Assembly: GCA_025800395.1 (NCBI GenBank)
Contig: JAOXRU010000667.1
Location: 1-51,762, forward strand
Length of the DNA stretch: 51,762 nucleotides
DNA from: Flavobacteriaceae bacterium
GTDB lineage: Bacteria; Bacteroidota; Bacteroidia; Flavobacteriales; Flavobacteriaceae
Direction: 5' to 3'
Part shown: positions 1 through 9,051 of the stretch, piece by piece
Layout of the letters: each line of letters opens with the position of its first letter
How positions within the stretch are numbered: the stretch's first letter is position 1
Made by a program: the position numbers and the translations under genes
The notes under the pieces: model-generated
Told to the model about the DNA's origin: nothing
Seen by the model: only the letters and a program-made list of their open reading frames with translations
The model's database searches: none

Positions 1-495
1 CTGCCAGATGGCATGTATGCCTATAGAGAATTTGAAATATATTTGGGAGAGAAGCAAATTGGAAGTTGCAGTACTACTTGGATGGTGCTAGATGCAAATA
101 CAAGAAGACCAAAACAAGTTACATTTAAAAATGAGGTAACAAAACAATTAAAAGGTTTTCAGCTTTCTTTCCAAGCACAGAAAATCCGATTGCCCCATTC
201 TTGGCAGCATGCTCAAAATCAGCAAGTGCAATTTAGCGATCTGGATATGAATATGCATGTAAATAATTTGCGATACGCAGAATGGGTTCAAAATACCATC
301 CCAGCCAATTTGCAAAACAATAGGAAGATTGCTGCTTTCGAAATCAACTTTTTGGGGGAATGCTTTCTATCAGAAACAATTGCTTGCTTATTAAATGATT
401 CTGATCCAACCAACTGGTTTTTTAAAGGCTACAACCAAGATAAGGATAAGCTTGTTTTTTCGGCACGCTTACAAATTGACGGATCTTTTCAATGA
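1..495 (+). CDS. Acyl-ACP thioesterase, 5' end outside window
   Basis: This reading frame is open from the first base and ends with TGA at 493-495, so only the C-terminal ~164 residues are visible. They contain a hotdog-fold segment with the motif SDLDMNMHVNNLRYAEW, in which the N-x-H-V-N-N core matches the active-site region of FatA/FatB-like acyl-ACP thioesterases. Enzymes of this family release free fatty acids from acyl carrier protein in the cytoplasm. The family is usually about 240-250 residues with two hotdog halves, so roughly one third is missing upstream. The first in-window ATG (position 13) is internal, because the residues before it continue the same frame. The family call is fairly sure; the chain-length preference cannot be read from the sequence. 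Confidence 0.8.
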   Translation: MPDGMYAYREFEIYLGEKQIGSCSTTWMVLDANTRRPKQVTFKNEVTKQLKGFQLSFQAQKIRLPHSWQHAQNQQVQFSDLDMNMHVNNLRYAEWVQNTIPANLQNNRKIAAFEINFLGECFLSETIACLLNDSDPTNWFFKGYNQDKDKLVFSARLQIDGSFQ

Positions 496-896
496 TAAAA
501 GATATACCCCTACAGAAGATATTTCATCGAATATAGATTTTTTCTTTATTATCCCGCAACTATTAAGTTTCACAAAACCAATATCTTACGACTATACACC
601 ACCCACAAAGTAAGATTTTACGCAATAAAAAAAGAGAAATACTGTTAATATTGATACTAGGCTACAACTGTACTAACTACAAATTTTTTGGAAAGTGGCA
701 AGTATAGTGAACAGATATCATGATTTTAAGCAGCGTCATTCGTGTAAAACGATAGCTCTAGATATGTTGTCTCCCACCAAACTTAGGTTTTCTTGTTCAT
801 TCCCAAAACTGTATTCGAACACTTCCTGTAATAGTGTTATAGCAAATACGCAAATCATGAACATTTTTAATAATTATTTACTTAATACCTTTAACA
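496..896. other. Intergenic region, nothing recognised
   Basis: About 400 bases separate the thioesterase stop from the lipoprotein start. I see no convincing gene, RNA, repeat or strong hairpin. Short open frames exist on the plus strand (395-613 and 695-976), but they overlap the real genes, show no recognisable protein features and look like chance. The segment presumably contains the promoter of the downstream lipoprotein gene. A near-match to the Bacteroidota -7 box (TACCTTTA) lies about ten bases before the ATG at 897, which seems too close to be reliable. Confidence 0.5.
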
Positions 897-2225
897 ATGA
901 AACCAAAGTTCTCAAATTTTATTTATGTACGATTCTTTTTTGTAGGCCTACTTGCCTTCGGAATTCTATCTTGTGAAAAAGACGATCATTCGATGGCTGA
1001 CACAAGTATAGATCCCAATGCGGTTGCTATAGAAGGTTTATCTTCAGAATTTCTTACCGTAGGAGAAACCCTCGAAATTTCTGGTCGAAATTTTATCAAA
1101 GAAGGCGAGCAAACTTCTCTCGAAATAGGAGAAAGAAGGGTGAGACTCACTCCAAACAGTGTTGGAAAAATTATGTACACCATCCCAGACAATCTAAAAC
1201 TAGAAAGCAAATTATTGCTAAAAGTTATGGTAGGCGATCGCTCCAGTAATGCAAAGTATATCTATATTCGCCCTAGTGGGTGGGTAGAAGTGCTCGACCA
1301 TTCCAAGTCAAGTTATCAAGCTTTAGACATACGCAAAGCTTTTTCTTTTGATGGCGACAACAATGTTACTTTTTTGGCTAGAAGAGAATTAAACGGCAAC
1401 TATGTCGGTTTTATAAATAAAGTAAATGTCGATAATAGAGGGTATAGATCCAAAGAAATTTCTTTAGGTAGATTTAGTCAACTCGATTTGGAAATGCATT
1501 CTAGTGGGGTGGGGGTTACAACTACTTCAAGATATGGCTATTTTACCACCGACGGATTTAACAATATACGCGTTTTTGGAAATTTTGAGGAGTTGGGAGA
1601 GTTTAGCGGCTACAACCAGATTGTAGAATTAGAAGCATCCAAAGCAGTATTGACCAATCTCAATGGTGCGCATATTGTTACTACAGATGGAGGTAGCTCT
1701 TCTACTACCATCAATGCGGCACCATATATGTATGACAATAGCAAGACTGGTTTGCAAGCAGTACGCGCATTGGTCAAAGGTTATGGAAAAAGCCTCGATG
1801 GTAAATATTACGAATTGGGTGCTATGGTAAAGGATCCTAAAGCAAATCTTGTGCGATCTGCTACTTCATTAAATGCATGGACTGTAGTAGATAGCACTAC
1901 AACTTTTAGTGGAAATATGAACAAGGCCAAGTTTATCGATATCAACGAAATTGTTTCCATAAGCGAAGATGGAAATTTGGTGCTTAGCGTAGACCAAGGA
2001 GCAAATTGGACGGTGAAAAAGGCAGATGTAAACGCTATTTTTCTAAAAGATGCCTCCGAGTGGTACTGTGTGTCCGATGATAAGCTAATGAAGACAACCA
2101 ACAAAGGAGATAGCTGGACCAAAGAGCTCGATTTACCTACCAATGCAGTGATCAATCATATGCATTTCGATGGTGATAAAGCGGTATTGGCTGGTAGCTC
2201 TGGTATCTTATATGTAAAACAATAA
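897..2225 (+). CDS. Putative surface lipoprotein with IPT/TIG-like domain and Asp-box repeats
   Basis: The 442-residue product starts with a lipoprotein signal peptide: basic and hydrophobic residues up to GILSC, with the acylated cysteine at residue 26. The mature end reads CEKDD, which resembles the K-(D/E)2 signal that sends Bacteroidota lipoproteins to the cell surface. Residues ~43-125 look like an IPT/TIG immunoglobulin-like domain (ending in a YIYIRPSGW segment). The rest resembles a beta-propeller of the BNR/sortilin type: SVDQGANW near residue 364 and TTNKGDSW near 402 fit the Asp-box pattern S-x-D-x-G-x-x-W. No enzyme motif is visible. A glycan- or protein-binding role at the surface is an inference from architecture. 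The gene is monocistronic and is followed by an intrinsic terminator. Confidence 0.7.
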   Translation: MKPKFSNFIYVRFFFVGLLAFGILSCEKDDHSMADTSIDPNAVAIEGLSSEFLTVGETLEISGRNFIKEGEQTSLEIGERRVRLTPNSVGKIMYTIPDNLKLESKLLLKVMVGDRSSNAKYIYIRPSGWVEVLDHSKSSYQALDIRKAFSFDGDNNVTFLARRELNGNYVGFINKVNVDNRGYRSKEISLGRFSQLDLEMHSSGVGVTTTSRYGYFTTDGFNNIRVFGNFEELGEFSGYNQIVELEASKAVLTNLNGAHIVTTDGGSSSTTINAAPYMYDNSKTGLQAVRALVKGYGKSLDGKYYELGAMVKDPKANLVRSATSLNAWTVVDSTTTFSGNMNKAKFIDINEIVSISEDGNLVLSVDQGANWTVKKADVNAIFLKDASEWYCVSDDKLMKTTNKGDSWTKELDLPTNAVINHMHFDGDKAVLAGSSGILYVKQ

Positions 2226-2247
2226 TTACAAATACAACAATTGCAAG

Positions 2248-2277
2248 CCGCTTGAAAGTCTCTTTCAGGCGGTTTTT
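2248..2277 (+). terminator. Intrinsic terminator of the surface lipoprotein gene
   Basis: CCGCTTGAAAG pairs with CTTTCAGGCGG across a three-base loop (11 pairs with one G-T wobble) and is followed directly by six T. It starts 22 bases after the stop codon of the lipoprotein gene. Confidence 0.85.
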
Positions 2278-2326
2278 TGATGCTACCAACTCACGCTATA
2301 CTAGTAATCTCAAATACTAAATGGTA

Positions 2327-3184
2327 TTATATGTGGCTACTAAATGCCACAATTTCTGCAATACTCTCTTTGTTTTGCTGCAAAAGTGTGGAGCTATGGC
2401 CTGTAGCATAGGTAAGAAAACGATGTGTATGCTTTTTTTCTTTAAAAAAAGCGATAAGTGCTTCGGCTTCAGACATGTCTACTTGGGTGTCGTCTGCTCC
2501 ATGTAGTAACAATACGGGAGGGTAATCTGTATGAAAATTGCTGTCGATGCGAAATGCTGGTAATTTTTCTTTTTCTACACTAGGGTCAAAGCCAAACAAT
2601 TCAAAAAAGAGCAATTGTTCCTCCAGTAAATAGTCAAACAGTTTCGACCTTTGCTCATAATCGGCATAAGAAATACATTTGCCTACCATATTGTAGGGGC
2701 TGTCTATATTGCGCCTTGACAAATCGCCCAAGGGTATATCATAAGCAAAAAAACCTGTAGGTGCGGATATAGCAACAATTTTTTGTGGCAACTTCACCAT
2801 TCCAAACCCGCAACTCAAAGCCAAAAATCCGCCAGCAGATCCACCAGCCACTACGATCTTATCGCTAGATACGTTCCACTGTTTGGCATACGTACAAACC
2901 CATTCGAATGCTGCTCGGGCATCCGAAACGATATGCTGCATTTTGTTTTCTGGAGCCAATCGATAATCTGCAGAAATCACTGTAAATCCAACATCTAGCA
3001 AGGCGTCTCTAAGTGCAGCTTGCAAACCAAGTTCGCGATTGCCCATCACAAAGCCACCGCCATGAAAATATAAAAATGCCTTGCCATTGCAGTTGTGCTT
3101 CGACTGATATACATCTGCCATGATTTGACAATGGGTAGTTTCTTTATAGCAAAAACTTTGTTTGCTGTATTGGAGCTTTTTCAT
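2327..3184 (-). CDS. Alpha/beta hydrolase, HSL-type esterase
   Basis: This 285-residue protein has the hallmarks of the hormone-sensitive-lipase branch of the alpha/beta-hydrolase fold. The oxyanion-hole motif HGGG is at residues 41-44 (FHGGGFVMGNRE), the nucleophile elbow is GGSAGG with Ser116, a likely acid Asp lies in HGADD (231-232), and the catalytic His263 is in TGHSS. These enzymes hydrolyse carboxylic esters; the natural substrate is unknown. No signal peptide is seen, so it is probably cytoplasmic. It lies 18 bases downstream of the DUF2797 gene on the same strand and is probably co-transcribed with it. The ATG is the only plausible start. Confidence 0.85.
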   Translation of the reverse strand: MKKLQYSKQSFCYKETTHCQIMADVYQSKHNCNGKAFLYFHGGGFVMGNRELGLQAALRDALLDVGFTVISADYRLAPENKMQHIVSDARAAFEWVCTYAKQWNVSSDKIVVAGGSAGGFLALSCGFGMVKLPQKIVAISAPTGFFAYDIPLGDLSRRNIDSPYNMVGKCISYADYEQRSKLFDYLLEEQLLFFELFGFDPSVEKEKLPAFRIDSNFHTDYPPVLLLHGADDTQVDMSEAEALIAFFKEKKHTHRFLTYATGHSSTLLQQNKESIAEIVAFSSHI

Positions 3185-3202
3185 AAGTAAACCTTGTGGA
3201 GT

Positions 3203-3994
3203 TTAAAAAATATCTATTGCGCAAACCATTCCCTCATTCGAACGAACATTGAAAACGGTTTGGTCTTCAAATATCCAATATTGCCCTTTGATACCTTTTA
3301 GTTTGCCCTTATAGTTTGGCGTCTTGCTGAGGTTTAAACTTTTTACTTTTTCTGGGTATTGTAATACAGGAAATTCTAAACGAATTTCTTTTTGGTTTTC
3401 TAGGAAATACGCTTTGGTTTCCTCAGGTATGTATTGTTGTATGTTGTCTCTTATTTCTAGTAAATTGATATCTTCAATGTCGTTTCTTAGCATTTTCCTC
3501 CAGTTAGTTTTATCGCTAAGGTGTTCTTTTAGAGCTACCTCGGTGATTCCTGCCAAATATCTATTCGGTGTCTCTACTATTGGAAGAGCCTCATGTGCAC
3601 CCTGATCAATCCATCTTGTCGGTGTTTGGCTCTTGCGTGTTACGCCAACTTTTACGTTACTAGAATTAGCTAAATACACAATATGAGGTTGTAATTGCAT
3701 GGCTTTTTCGTATGCCAAATTACGATCCTCCTGATTTAAGTGTGCCTTGCTCAATTCTGGTCTCATAATCCAATCTGCTGCTTGGGGAATTTCGAAGAAA
3801 CAATTTCTACAATACCCCTGACGGAAAATAGGAAGGTTTTTACCACAGTTTAAACATTGGTTTTTAACAAAATTAATTTGAATGGTTTTGTCTAGTAATG
3901 GATTGATATGCAGGAAGTCATTTTCAAAATTAAGGTAGTAATTTATTGGTTCTCCAATACTGGTTTTCATTTTGGTAAGTACCCCTTCAAACAT
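3203..3994 (-). CDS. DUF2797 protein with zinc-ribbon cysteines
   Basis: The 263-residue protein matches my recollection of the DUF2797 family: the opening FEGVLTKM, followed by a treble of C-x2-C motifs. Cys47/Cys50 and Cys62/Cys65 (CLNCGKNL, YCRNC) could bind zinc. The middle section IVYLANSSNVKVGVTR resembles the start of a GIY-YIG-like fold, but I do not see a complete nuclease active site, so I do not call it a nuclease. The function is unknown. It is divergent from the GH3 gene across only 43 bases and is followed closely by the esterase gene. The start is supported by the family-typical N-terminus. Confidence 0.75.
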   Translation of the reverse strand: MFEGVLTKMKTSIGEPINYYLNFENDFLHINPLLDKTIQINFVKNQCLNCGKNLPIFRQGYCRNCFFEIPQAADWIMRPELSKAHLNQEDRNLAYEKAMQLQPHIVYLANSSNVKVGVTRKSQTPTRWIDQGAHEALPIVETPNRYLAGITEVALKEHLSDKTNWRKMLRNDIEDINLLEIRDNIQQYIPEETKAYFLENQKEIRLEFPVLQYPEKVKSLNLSKTPNYKGKLKGIKGQYWIFEDQTVFNVRSNEGMVCAIDIF

Positions 3995-4021
3995 ATCCTA
4001 GTTTTTTGTTATTTTTATATT

Positions 4022-4029
4022 CAAATATA
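4022..4029 (-). promoter_or_regulatory. Candidate -7 promoter element for DUF2797 gene
   Basis: Read on the minus strand this is TATATTTG, an exact match to the Bacteroidota -7 consensus TAnnTTTG, 28 bases before the ATG of the DUF2797 gene. I see no good TTG -33 element at the usual ~19-base spacing, so the call rests on one element. Confidence 0.35.
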
Positions 4030-4037
4030 CTGTAAAA

Positions 4038-5573
4038 ATGCCAATACCTTTATTTAATTCCATAGCTTCTTGGTTGCTTAAAAAACGCTATCATCAAATA
4101 GAGTTGTTTTTGAAATACCCCCACGAAGTGCAAACCGAAGTGATGGAGCATTTAGTGTCGGTGGCGCAACATACAGAAATTGGCAGTTCTTTTGATTTTA
4201 GATCCATAAAAAAATATGAGACCTTTGTGGATAGAGTGCCGATATCTACTTATGAAGATATTGAAGGCTTGATAGACCGTGGAAGGAGGGGAGAACAAAA
4301 CATTTTTTGGCCGACCAACATCAAATGGTACGCCAAAAGTAGCGGAACCACCAATGCCAAGAGTAAATTTATACCAGTAAGCGCCGAAGCCTTGGAGGAT
4401 TGTCATTTCAAATCGGGAAAAGATCTGTTGTGTCTGTATCTCAATAACAATGAAAACTCACAACTATTTACCGGACGTAGTTTGCGCTTGGGTGGTAGCA
4501 AAGAATTGTACGAAGACAACGGAACATTTTTTGGAGATTTGTCTGCCATACTCATAGATAATATGCCTTTTTGGGCTGAGTTTAGCAGTACCCCATCACA
4601 TAAGGTATCCCTAATGAGCGAATGGGAAAGCAAAATGAAAGCCATAGTGCAAGAAACCATCCACGAAAATGTAACCAGTATGGCTGGTGTCCCTTCTTGG
4701 ATGTTGGTATTGCTCAATAGGGTTTTGGAAGAAACAGGTCAATCAGATCTGTTTGAAATATGGGAAAATCTAGAAGTGTATTTTCACGGAGGAGTTAGTT
4801 TTGTTCCCTATCGAGAGCAATATCAAAACATATTACCCAAGGACAATTTTAAATATTACGAAATTTACAATGCTTCCGAAGGGTTTTTTGCGATTCAAGA
4901 TAGAAACAACCACAACGATTTACTGCTGATGTTGGATTATGGTATCTTTTATGAGTTTATTCCCATGGATGCATTTGGGTCCGAATTGGAATATGCGATT
5001 CCGCTATGGAAGGTGCAAACAGGGGTAAATTATGCCGTGGTTATTACGACTAATGCAGGATTGTGGCGATACAAAATTGGCGACACCATACGGTTTACTT
5101 CTCTAAATCCGTACCGAATTAAAATCACAGGAAGAACCAAGCATCATATCAATGTATTTGGAGAGGAACTTATAATTGAAAATGCAGAACAGGCACTGCA
5201 GAGAGTTTGTGAAAAAACAGCCAGTGAAATTGTAGACTATACCGTAGCGCCAATTTTTATGGTGGATAAGGAAAAAGGGTCTCACGAATGGATGATCGAA
5301 TTTAGAGAAGCACCACAAAATATGCATTTGTTTACCGAATTGCTAGATAATGCCCTCAAATCGCTCAATTCCGACTACGAAGCCAAACGATATAACAATA
5401 TGACCCTCAGTATGCCTAAGGTGCATGTAGCAAAGACCAATTTGTTTTATGATTGGCTCAAGCGCAAAGACAAATTGGGAGGGCAACACAAAATACCTCG
5501 ATTGTCCAATAGTAGAGAATATCTCGAAGAATTGTTGCAAATAAATGGCAGCGTAGCAGAAGAAATTTCTTGA
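4038..5573 (+). CDS. GH3 family protein (acyl-adenylate-forming)
   Basis: This 511-residue protein belongs to the GH3 family, first known from plant auxin-responsive acyl-acid amido synthetases. The nucleotide-binding motif SSGTTNAKSKFIPVS starts at residue 101, and later segments (YEIYNASEGFFAIQD, GLWRYKIGDTIRFTSLNPYRIKITGRTKHHINVFGEE) match the ANL-like core and the hinge/C-terminal region. Length is usual for bacterial homologues. By analogy it would activate a carboxylic acid with ATP and join it to an amine, but the substrate of bacterial GH3 proteins is not known and cannot be read here. It diverges from the DUF2797 gene and converges on clpX. Confidence 0.85.
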   Translation: MPIPLFNSIASWLLKKRYHQIELFLKYPHEVQTEVMEHLVSVAQHTEIGSSFDFRSIKKYETFVDRVPISTYEDIEGLIDRGRRGEQNIFWPTNIKWYAKSSGTTNAKSKFIPVSAEALEDCHFKSGKDLLCLYLNNNENSQLFTGRSLRLGGSKELYEDNGTFFGDLSAILIDNMPFWAEFSSTPSHKVSLMSEWESKMKAIVQETIHENVTSMAGVPSWMLVLLNRVLEETGQSDLFEIWENLEVYFHGGVSFVPYREQYQNILPKDNFKYYEIYNASEGFFAIQDRNNHNDLLLMLDYGIFYEFIPMDAFGSELEYAIPLWKVQTGVNYAVVITTNAGLWRYKIGDTIRFTSLNPYRIKITGRTKHHINVFGEELIIENAEQALQRVCEKTASEIVDYTVAPIFMVDKEKGSHEWMIEFREAPQNMHLFTELLDNALKSLNSDYEAKRYNNMTLSMPKVHVAKTNLFYDWLKRKDKLGGQHKIPRLSNSREYLEELLQINGSVAEEIS

Positions 5574-5590
5574 TGTATTTTATAAATAAA

Positions 5591-5626
5591 AAAAAGGTAA
5601 ACCAATCCGTTATATGATGGTTTACC
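5591..5626 (-). terminator. Terminator of the tig-clpP-clpX operon
   Basis: GGTAAACCA (5596-5604) and TGGTTTACC (5618-5626) form a perfect nine-pair stem. On the minus strand the stem is followed by a run of T (the A-tract at 5588-5595), which places an intrinsic terminator about 30 bases after the clpX stop codon. It may also slow plus-strand transcripts from the GH3 gene. Confidence 0.8.
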
Positions 5627-5654
5627 TCTTCAAATATAAGGTCTCAAAAAACGA

Positions 5655-6887
5655 CTAGCTTACTGCTTTGAGCTTTTTTATAGCCGTTTTAGATAGTTTG
5701 TCTTGCGCATAATCCTTAGTTACCTTTATGCTCGATTCATCCGAACTTGGGAGTTCAAACATGGCGTCGGTAAGTATGGCTTCGCATAAGGAGCGCAAAC
5801 CTCTGGCACCAAGATTGTATTCTACCGCTTTTTCTACCACAAACTCTAAAGCACCGTCTGTAATTTTGAAATCGATTCCGTCCATTTCAAACAGTTTTTC
5901 ATATTGTTTGATGATCGCGTTTTTCGGTTCGGTGAGTATAGCTTTTAGAGTTTTGTCGTCCAAAGGATTCATATGCGTGAGCACCGGAAGTCGACCAATG
6001 ATCTCGGGTATTAAGCCAAACTCTTTCAAATCTTTTGGAATGATGTATTGCAAAAGATTTGCTTGCTCTATTTGATCTTCTTTTTTAGAAGCACTATATC
6101 CTACAGCCTGCATATTGAGTCGTTTGGTGATATGTCTTTCGATACCGTCGAAGGCACCACCAGCAATAAACAAGATGTTTTCGGTATCTACTTCTATAAA
6201 TTTTTGATCCGGATGTTTGCGTCCACCTTTAGGCGGTACATTTACTACAGTACCTTCCAATAGCTTGAGTAAGGCCTGTTGCACCCCTTCACCCGATACA
6301 TCTCTGGTAATGGATGGGTTGTCGCTTTTTCTGGCGATTTTGTCTATTTCATCTATAAAGACAATACCACGTTGCGCCTTCTCCACATTGTAGTCTGCTG
6401 CCTGCAACAAACGGGTGAGTATGCTTTCAACATCTTCCCCTACATAGCCAGCTTCGGTAAGTACCGTCGCATCTACTATAGCCAAGGGTACATTTAACAT
6501 TTTAGCGATGGTTTTGGCAATAAGTGTTTTTCCAGTACCTGTTTGCCCAACCATGATAACATTGCTCTTTTGTATTTCGATGTCATCTTCGCTAGGGGAT
6601 TGCAGTAGTCTTTTGTAGTGGTTGTATACCGCTACAGACATTACTTTTTTGGTATGTTCTTGTCCTATAATAAAATCATCTAAAAAAGCTTTGATCTCCA
6701 AAGGTTTTTTGAGGATCAGTTCTGCTGAAAGTTCATCGGCATTAGCCTGGTTGGATTCTTCCATTACAATGCCGTGCGCTTGTTCTATACAGCGATCACA
6801 TATATGAGCATCCAATCCTGCAATGAGGAGGTTGGTCTCCGGTTTTTTACGCCCACAAAAGGAGCATTCTAAGCTTTCTTTTGTCAT
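5655..6887 (-). CDS. clpX: ATP-dependent Clp protease ATP-binding subunit ClpX
   Basis: ClpX is the AAA+ unfoldase that recognises tagged proteins and threads them into the ClpP chamber. The 410-residue product has the N-terminal C4 zinc-binding domain (Cys8, Cys11, Cys30, Cys33), Walker A GQTGTGKT (114-121), Walker [10 protein letters not shown] (174-182) and the GGRKHPDQ loop (221-228) that lines the pore. Where other ClpX proteins carry the IGF tripeptide docking to ClpP, this one has VGY at about 262-264, a conservative variant. Length is normal. The start is four bases after the clpP stop, so it is translated as part of the tig-clpP-clpX operon. Confidence 0.97.
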   Translation of the reverse strand: MTKESLECSFCGRKKPETNLLIAGLDAHICDRCIEQAHGIVMEESNQANADELSAELILKKPLEIKAFLDDFIIGQEHTKKVMSVAVYNHYKRLLQSPSEDDIEIQKSNVIMVGQTGTGKTLIAKTIAKMLNVPLAIVDATVLTEAGYVGEDVESILTRLLQAADYNVEKAQRGIVFIDEIDKIARKSDNPSITRDVSGEGVQQALLKLLEGTVVNVPPKGGRKHPDQKFIEVDTENILFIAGGAFDGIERHITKRLNMQAVGYSASKKEDQIEQANLLQYIIPKDLKEFGLIPEIIGRLPVLTHMNPLDDKTLKAILTEPKNAIIKQYEKLFEMDGIDFKITDGALEFVVEKAVEYNLGARGLRSLCEAILTDAMFELPSSDESSIKVTKDYAQDKLSKTAIKKLKAVS

Positions 6888-6891
6888 ATTT

Positions 6892-7551
6892 TTAGCTTCT
6901 AGCTAGGATTTCATCTATCATCCCGTAAGTCTTGGCTTCGTCGGCACGCATCCAATAGTCTCTGTCGCTATCTTCGTGTACCTTGTCAAAACTTTGTCCA
7001 GAATGATTGGAAATAATTTGATACAGCTCGTCTTTGAGCTTCAAAATCTCGCGAGCAGTAATTTCAATATCACTTGCTTGTCCTTGCGCACCTCCTAGTG
7101 GTTGGTGTATCATTACTCTCGAGTGGGTAAGGCCGCTGCGCTTCCCTTGGGCTCCTGCACAAAGCAATACCGCAGCCATCGATGCAGCAATACCTGTACA
7201 GATTGTAGCTACATCTGGCTTGATGAATTGCATAGTGTCATAAATACCCAAACCAGCATAAACACTACCTCCTGGTGAATTGACATATATTTGTATGTCT
7301 TTTGAAGCATCTACGCTCTCCAAGAATAAAAGCTGGGCTTGAATAACATTGGCGATTTGATCGTTAATTCCAGTTCCCAAAAAGATGATGCGATCCATCA
7401 TCAATCGAGAGAAAACATCCATCTGAGCCACATTTAATTGACGCTCTTCGATGATGTAAGGTGTTAAACTACTTGTGATTTTATCGTAATATACACTACT
7501 GATACCGTGGTGCTTGGTAGCATATTTTTCGAATTCTTTGCCGTAATCCAT
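6892..7551 (-). CDS. clpP: ATP-dependent Clp protease proteolytic subunit ClpP
   Basis: ClpP is the serine peptidase that assembles into the double-ring proteolytic chamber. In this 219-residue protein the catalytic triad is visible as Ser124 in GIAASMAAV, His149 in MIHQPLGG and Asp198 in SDRDYWM. The oxyanion loop [11 protein letters not shown] is also present. The N-terminus is about 35 residues longer than the processed E. coli enzyme, compatible with a removable propeptide. It sits 77 bases downstream of tig and four bases upstream of clpX. Confidence 0.97.
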   Translation of the reverse strand: MDYGKEFEKYATKHHGISSVYYDKITSSLTPYIIEERQLNVAQMDVFSRLMMDRIIFLGTGINDQIANVIQAQLLFLESVDASKDIQIYVNSPGGSVYAGLGIYDTMQFIKPDVATICTGIAASMAAVLLCAGAQGKRSGLTHSRVMIHQPLGGAQGQASDIEITAREILKLKDELYQIISNHSGQSFDKVHEDSDRDYWMRADEAKTYGMIDEILARS

Positions 7552-7628
7552 TTACTAATTGTTTTCTAAAAATTAAAGTTTAAGAAGTTAATTCTTGTCT
7601 AAAGATACGATATTCTGAAGACTTTCTA

Positions 7629-8951
7629 TTAACTATAAACTTCTTTAATGAAGTTTTCGTATGTGATCTCTTTAGTTTTTAGGTTTGCGTTTTCTTTGTA
7701 AAAGGTAAGGAGCTTCTGACTCATCAACTGTTCCGACAGTCTTTTTACTTCCTCTTTATTGCTCATAACTCTGTCAGCAATAATGTCTAGTTCCTCATCG
7801 CTAGTTTGCATCTGACCAAATTGGACTATCTGCTGATGGACAAATCCTTTGGCAAATTCTTTTAATTCTTCAAATTGTGCTTGCAGATTGTTGTCCTCTA
7901 TAATCTTGCCTTCTATAAGCTGGTATCGCCAGCCTTTTTCGGATTTCTCATATTCTGCCGTTGCTTCTTCTTCCGTCATTGGATTTTCACCACCTAGGCG
8001 TATCCATTTCTTCAAAAAGGTTTCGGGCAATTCAAATTTGGTGTTGTCTAATAGAGATTCGGTGATGTCGTTTAACAATTTTTGATCGGATTGCTGCTCA
8101 AAATTTTTCTCAGAATCTTCTTTTATTTTGTTTTTCAACTCTTCTTCAGAGGTTACATTGCCTTCGCCAAATAATTTGTCGAAAAATTCCTGATCCAAGG
8201 GGGCCAATTCTCTTTTGTTGATCTCCTCTATATCAAATTGCAGGTCGATGTCTAAGTCGTTCACCTTATCGTGCTCTACTTTGAGGTAAGTCATCAGATC
8301 GTGATCCTCGGCGAATAATTTCTTACTCTTTAATGGAATGCTGTCTCCTACCTTGGTGCCCAGAAATTTGTCTTTGTTGCGCTTTCCTTTGATTTTGTCC
8401 AAGCTCAAAGTTGTCTTATTCTCGATACCTTCTTCTTCGTTTTTGAAAGTACCTGTAATTTCAAAGTCTTCCGCTACCGTATCTTGGGGAATCAATTTGC
8501 CATATTGTTTTTGTATGCGCTCCACCTGCTCGTTTACCATTTTGTCGTCGGCTACGATTTTGTATCGGGTGATCGCTTTTTTGGATTTCAATTTGATATC
8601 AAACTTCGGTGCCAATCCCAATTCGAATGCAAAAGAAAAATCTTCCTGATCCCAGTTGAAATCTTCTTTCTCTACGGGTATAGGATTGCCTAGTACGTCC
8701 AATTTCTCTTCTACCAAATAGTTGCTGAGCGATACTTGTAACAGCTTGTTTACCTCGTCTACCAATACAGCCTTGCCATATTGCTTCTTTACCAAGCCCA
8801 TAGGTACGCGTCCCGGACGAAAACCTGGGATATTAGCCTTCTTGCGGTAATCCTTTAAAATTCCCTCGACCTTTTCACTGTAATCTGCTTTACTGATGGC
8901 TACCGTTACCACTGCATTCAAATCATCAATTTGCTGTTTTGAAATATCCAT
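7629..8951 (-). CDS. tig: Trigger factor (ribosome-associated chaperone and prolyl isomerase)
   Basis: Trigger factor binds the ribosome exit tunnel and shields nascent chains. The ribosome-docking signature GFRPGRVP is at residues 43-50, followed by a diverged FKBP-like PPIase domain (about 150-240) and a long helical, charged C-terminal chaperone region. At 440 residues the length is normal. It is the first gene of the tig-clpP-clpX operon, a very common grouping that links folding to proteolysis. A canonical promoter lies just upstream. Confidence 0.93.
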   Translation of the reverse strand: MDISKQQIDDLNAVVTVAISKADYSEKVEGILKDYRKKANIPGFRPGRVPMGLVKKQYGKAVLVDEVNKLLQVSLSNYLVEEKLDVLGNPIPVEKEDFNWDQEDFSFAFELGLAPKFDIKLKSKKAITRYKIVADDKMVNEQVERIQKQYGKLIPQDTVAEDFEITGTFKNEEEGIENKTTLSLDKIKGKRNKDKFLGTKVGDSIPLKSKKLFAEDHDLMTYLKVEHDKVNDLDIDLQFDIEEINKRELAPLDQEFFDKLFGEGNVTSEEELKNKIKEDSEKNFEQQSDQKLLNDITESLLDNTKFELPETFLKKWIRLGGENPMTEEEATAEYEKSEKGWRYQLIEGKIIEDNNLQAQFEELKEFAKGFVHQQIVQFGQMQTSDEELDIIADRVMSNKEEVKRLSEQLMSQKLLTFYKENANLKTKEITYENFIKEVYS

Positions 8952-8987
8952 GCGCTTCTAATAATTTTATTTTCAATAATTGGAGCG

Positions 8988-9018
8988 CAAAATTATAACA
9001 ATTTTATAAGTTGAACAA
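8988..9018 (-). promoter_or_regulatory. Promoter of the tig-clpP-clpX operon
   Basis: On the minus strand, TTG (9018-9016) is followed after 20 bases by TAATTTTG (8995-8988), matching the Bacteroidota pattern TTG-N19-TAnnTTTG. The -7 box ends 36 bases before the tig ATG, which leaves a short leader. Confidence 0.55.
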
Positions 9019-9051
9019 GTTTTTAACCACTTGAAATTCAAAGCTTCCTTT

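Noticed and set aside
2286..2298. Third copy of the dispersed repeat (AACTCACG near 2290)
   Set aside because: Only about eight bases match, which is expected by chance in a window this size.
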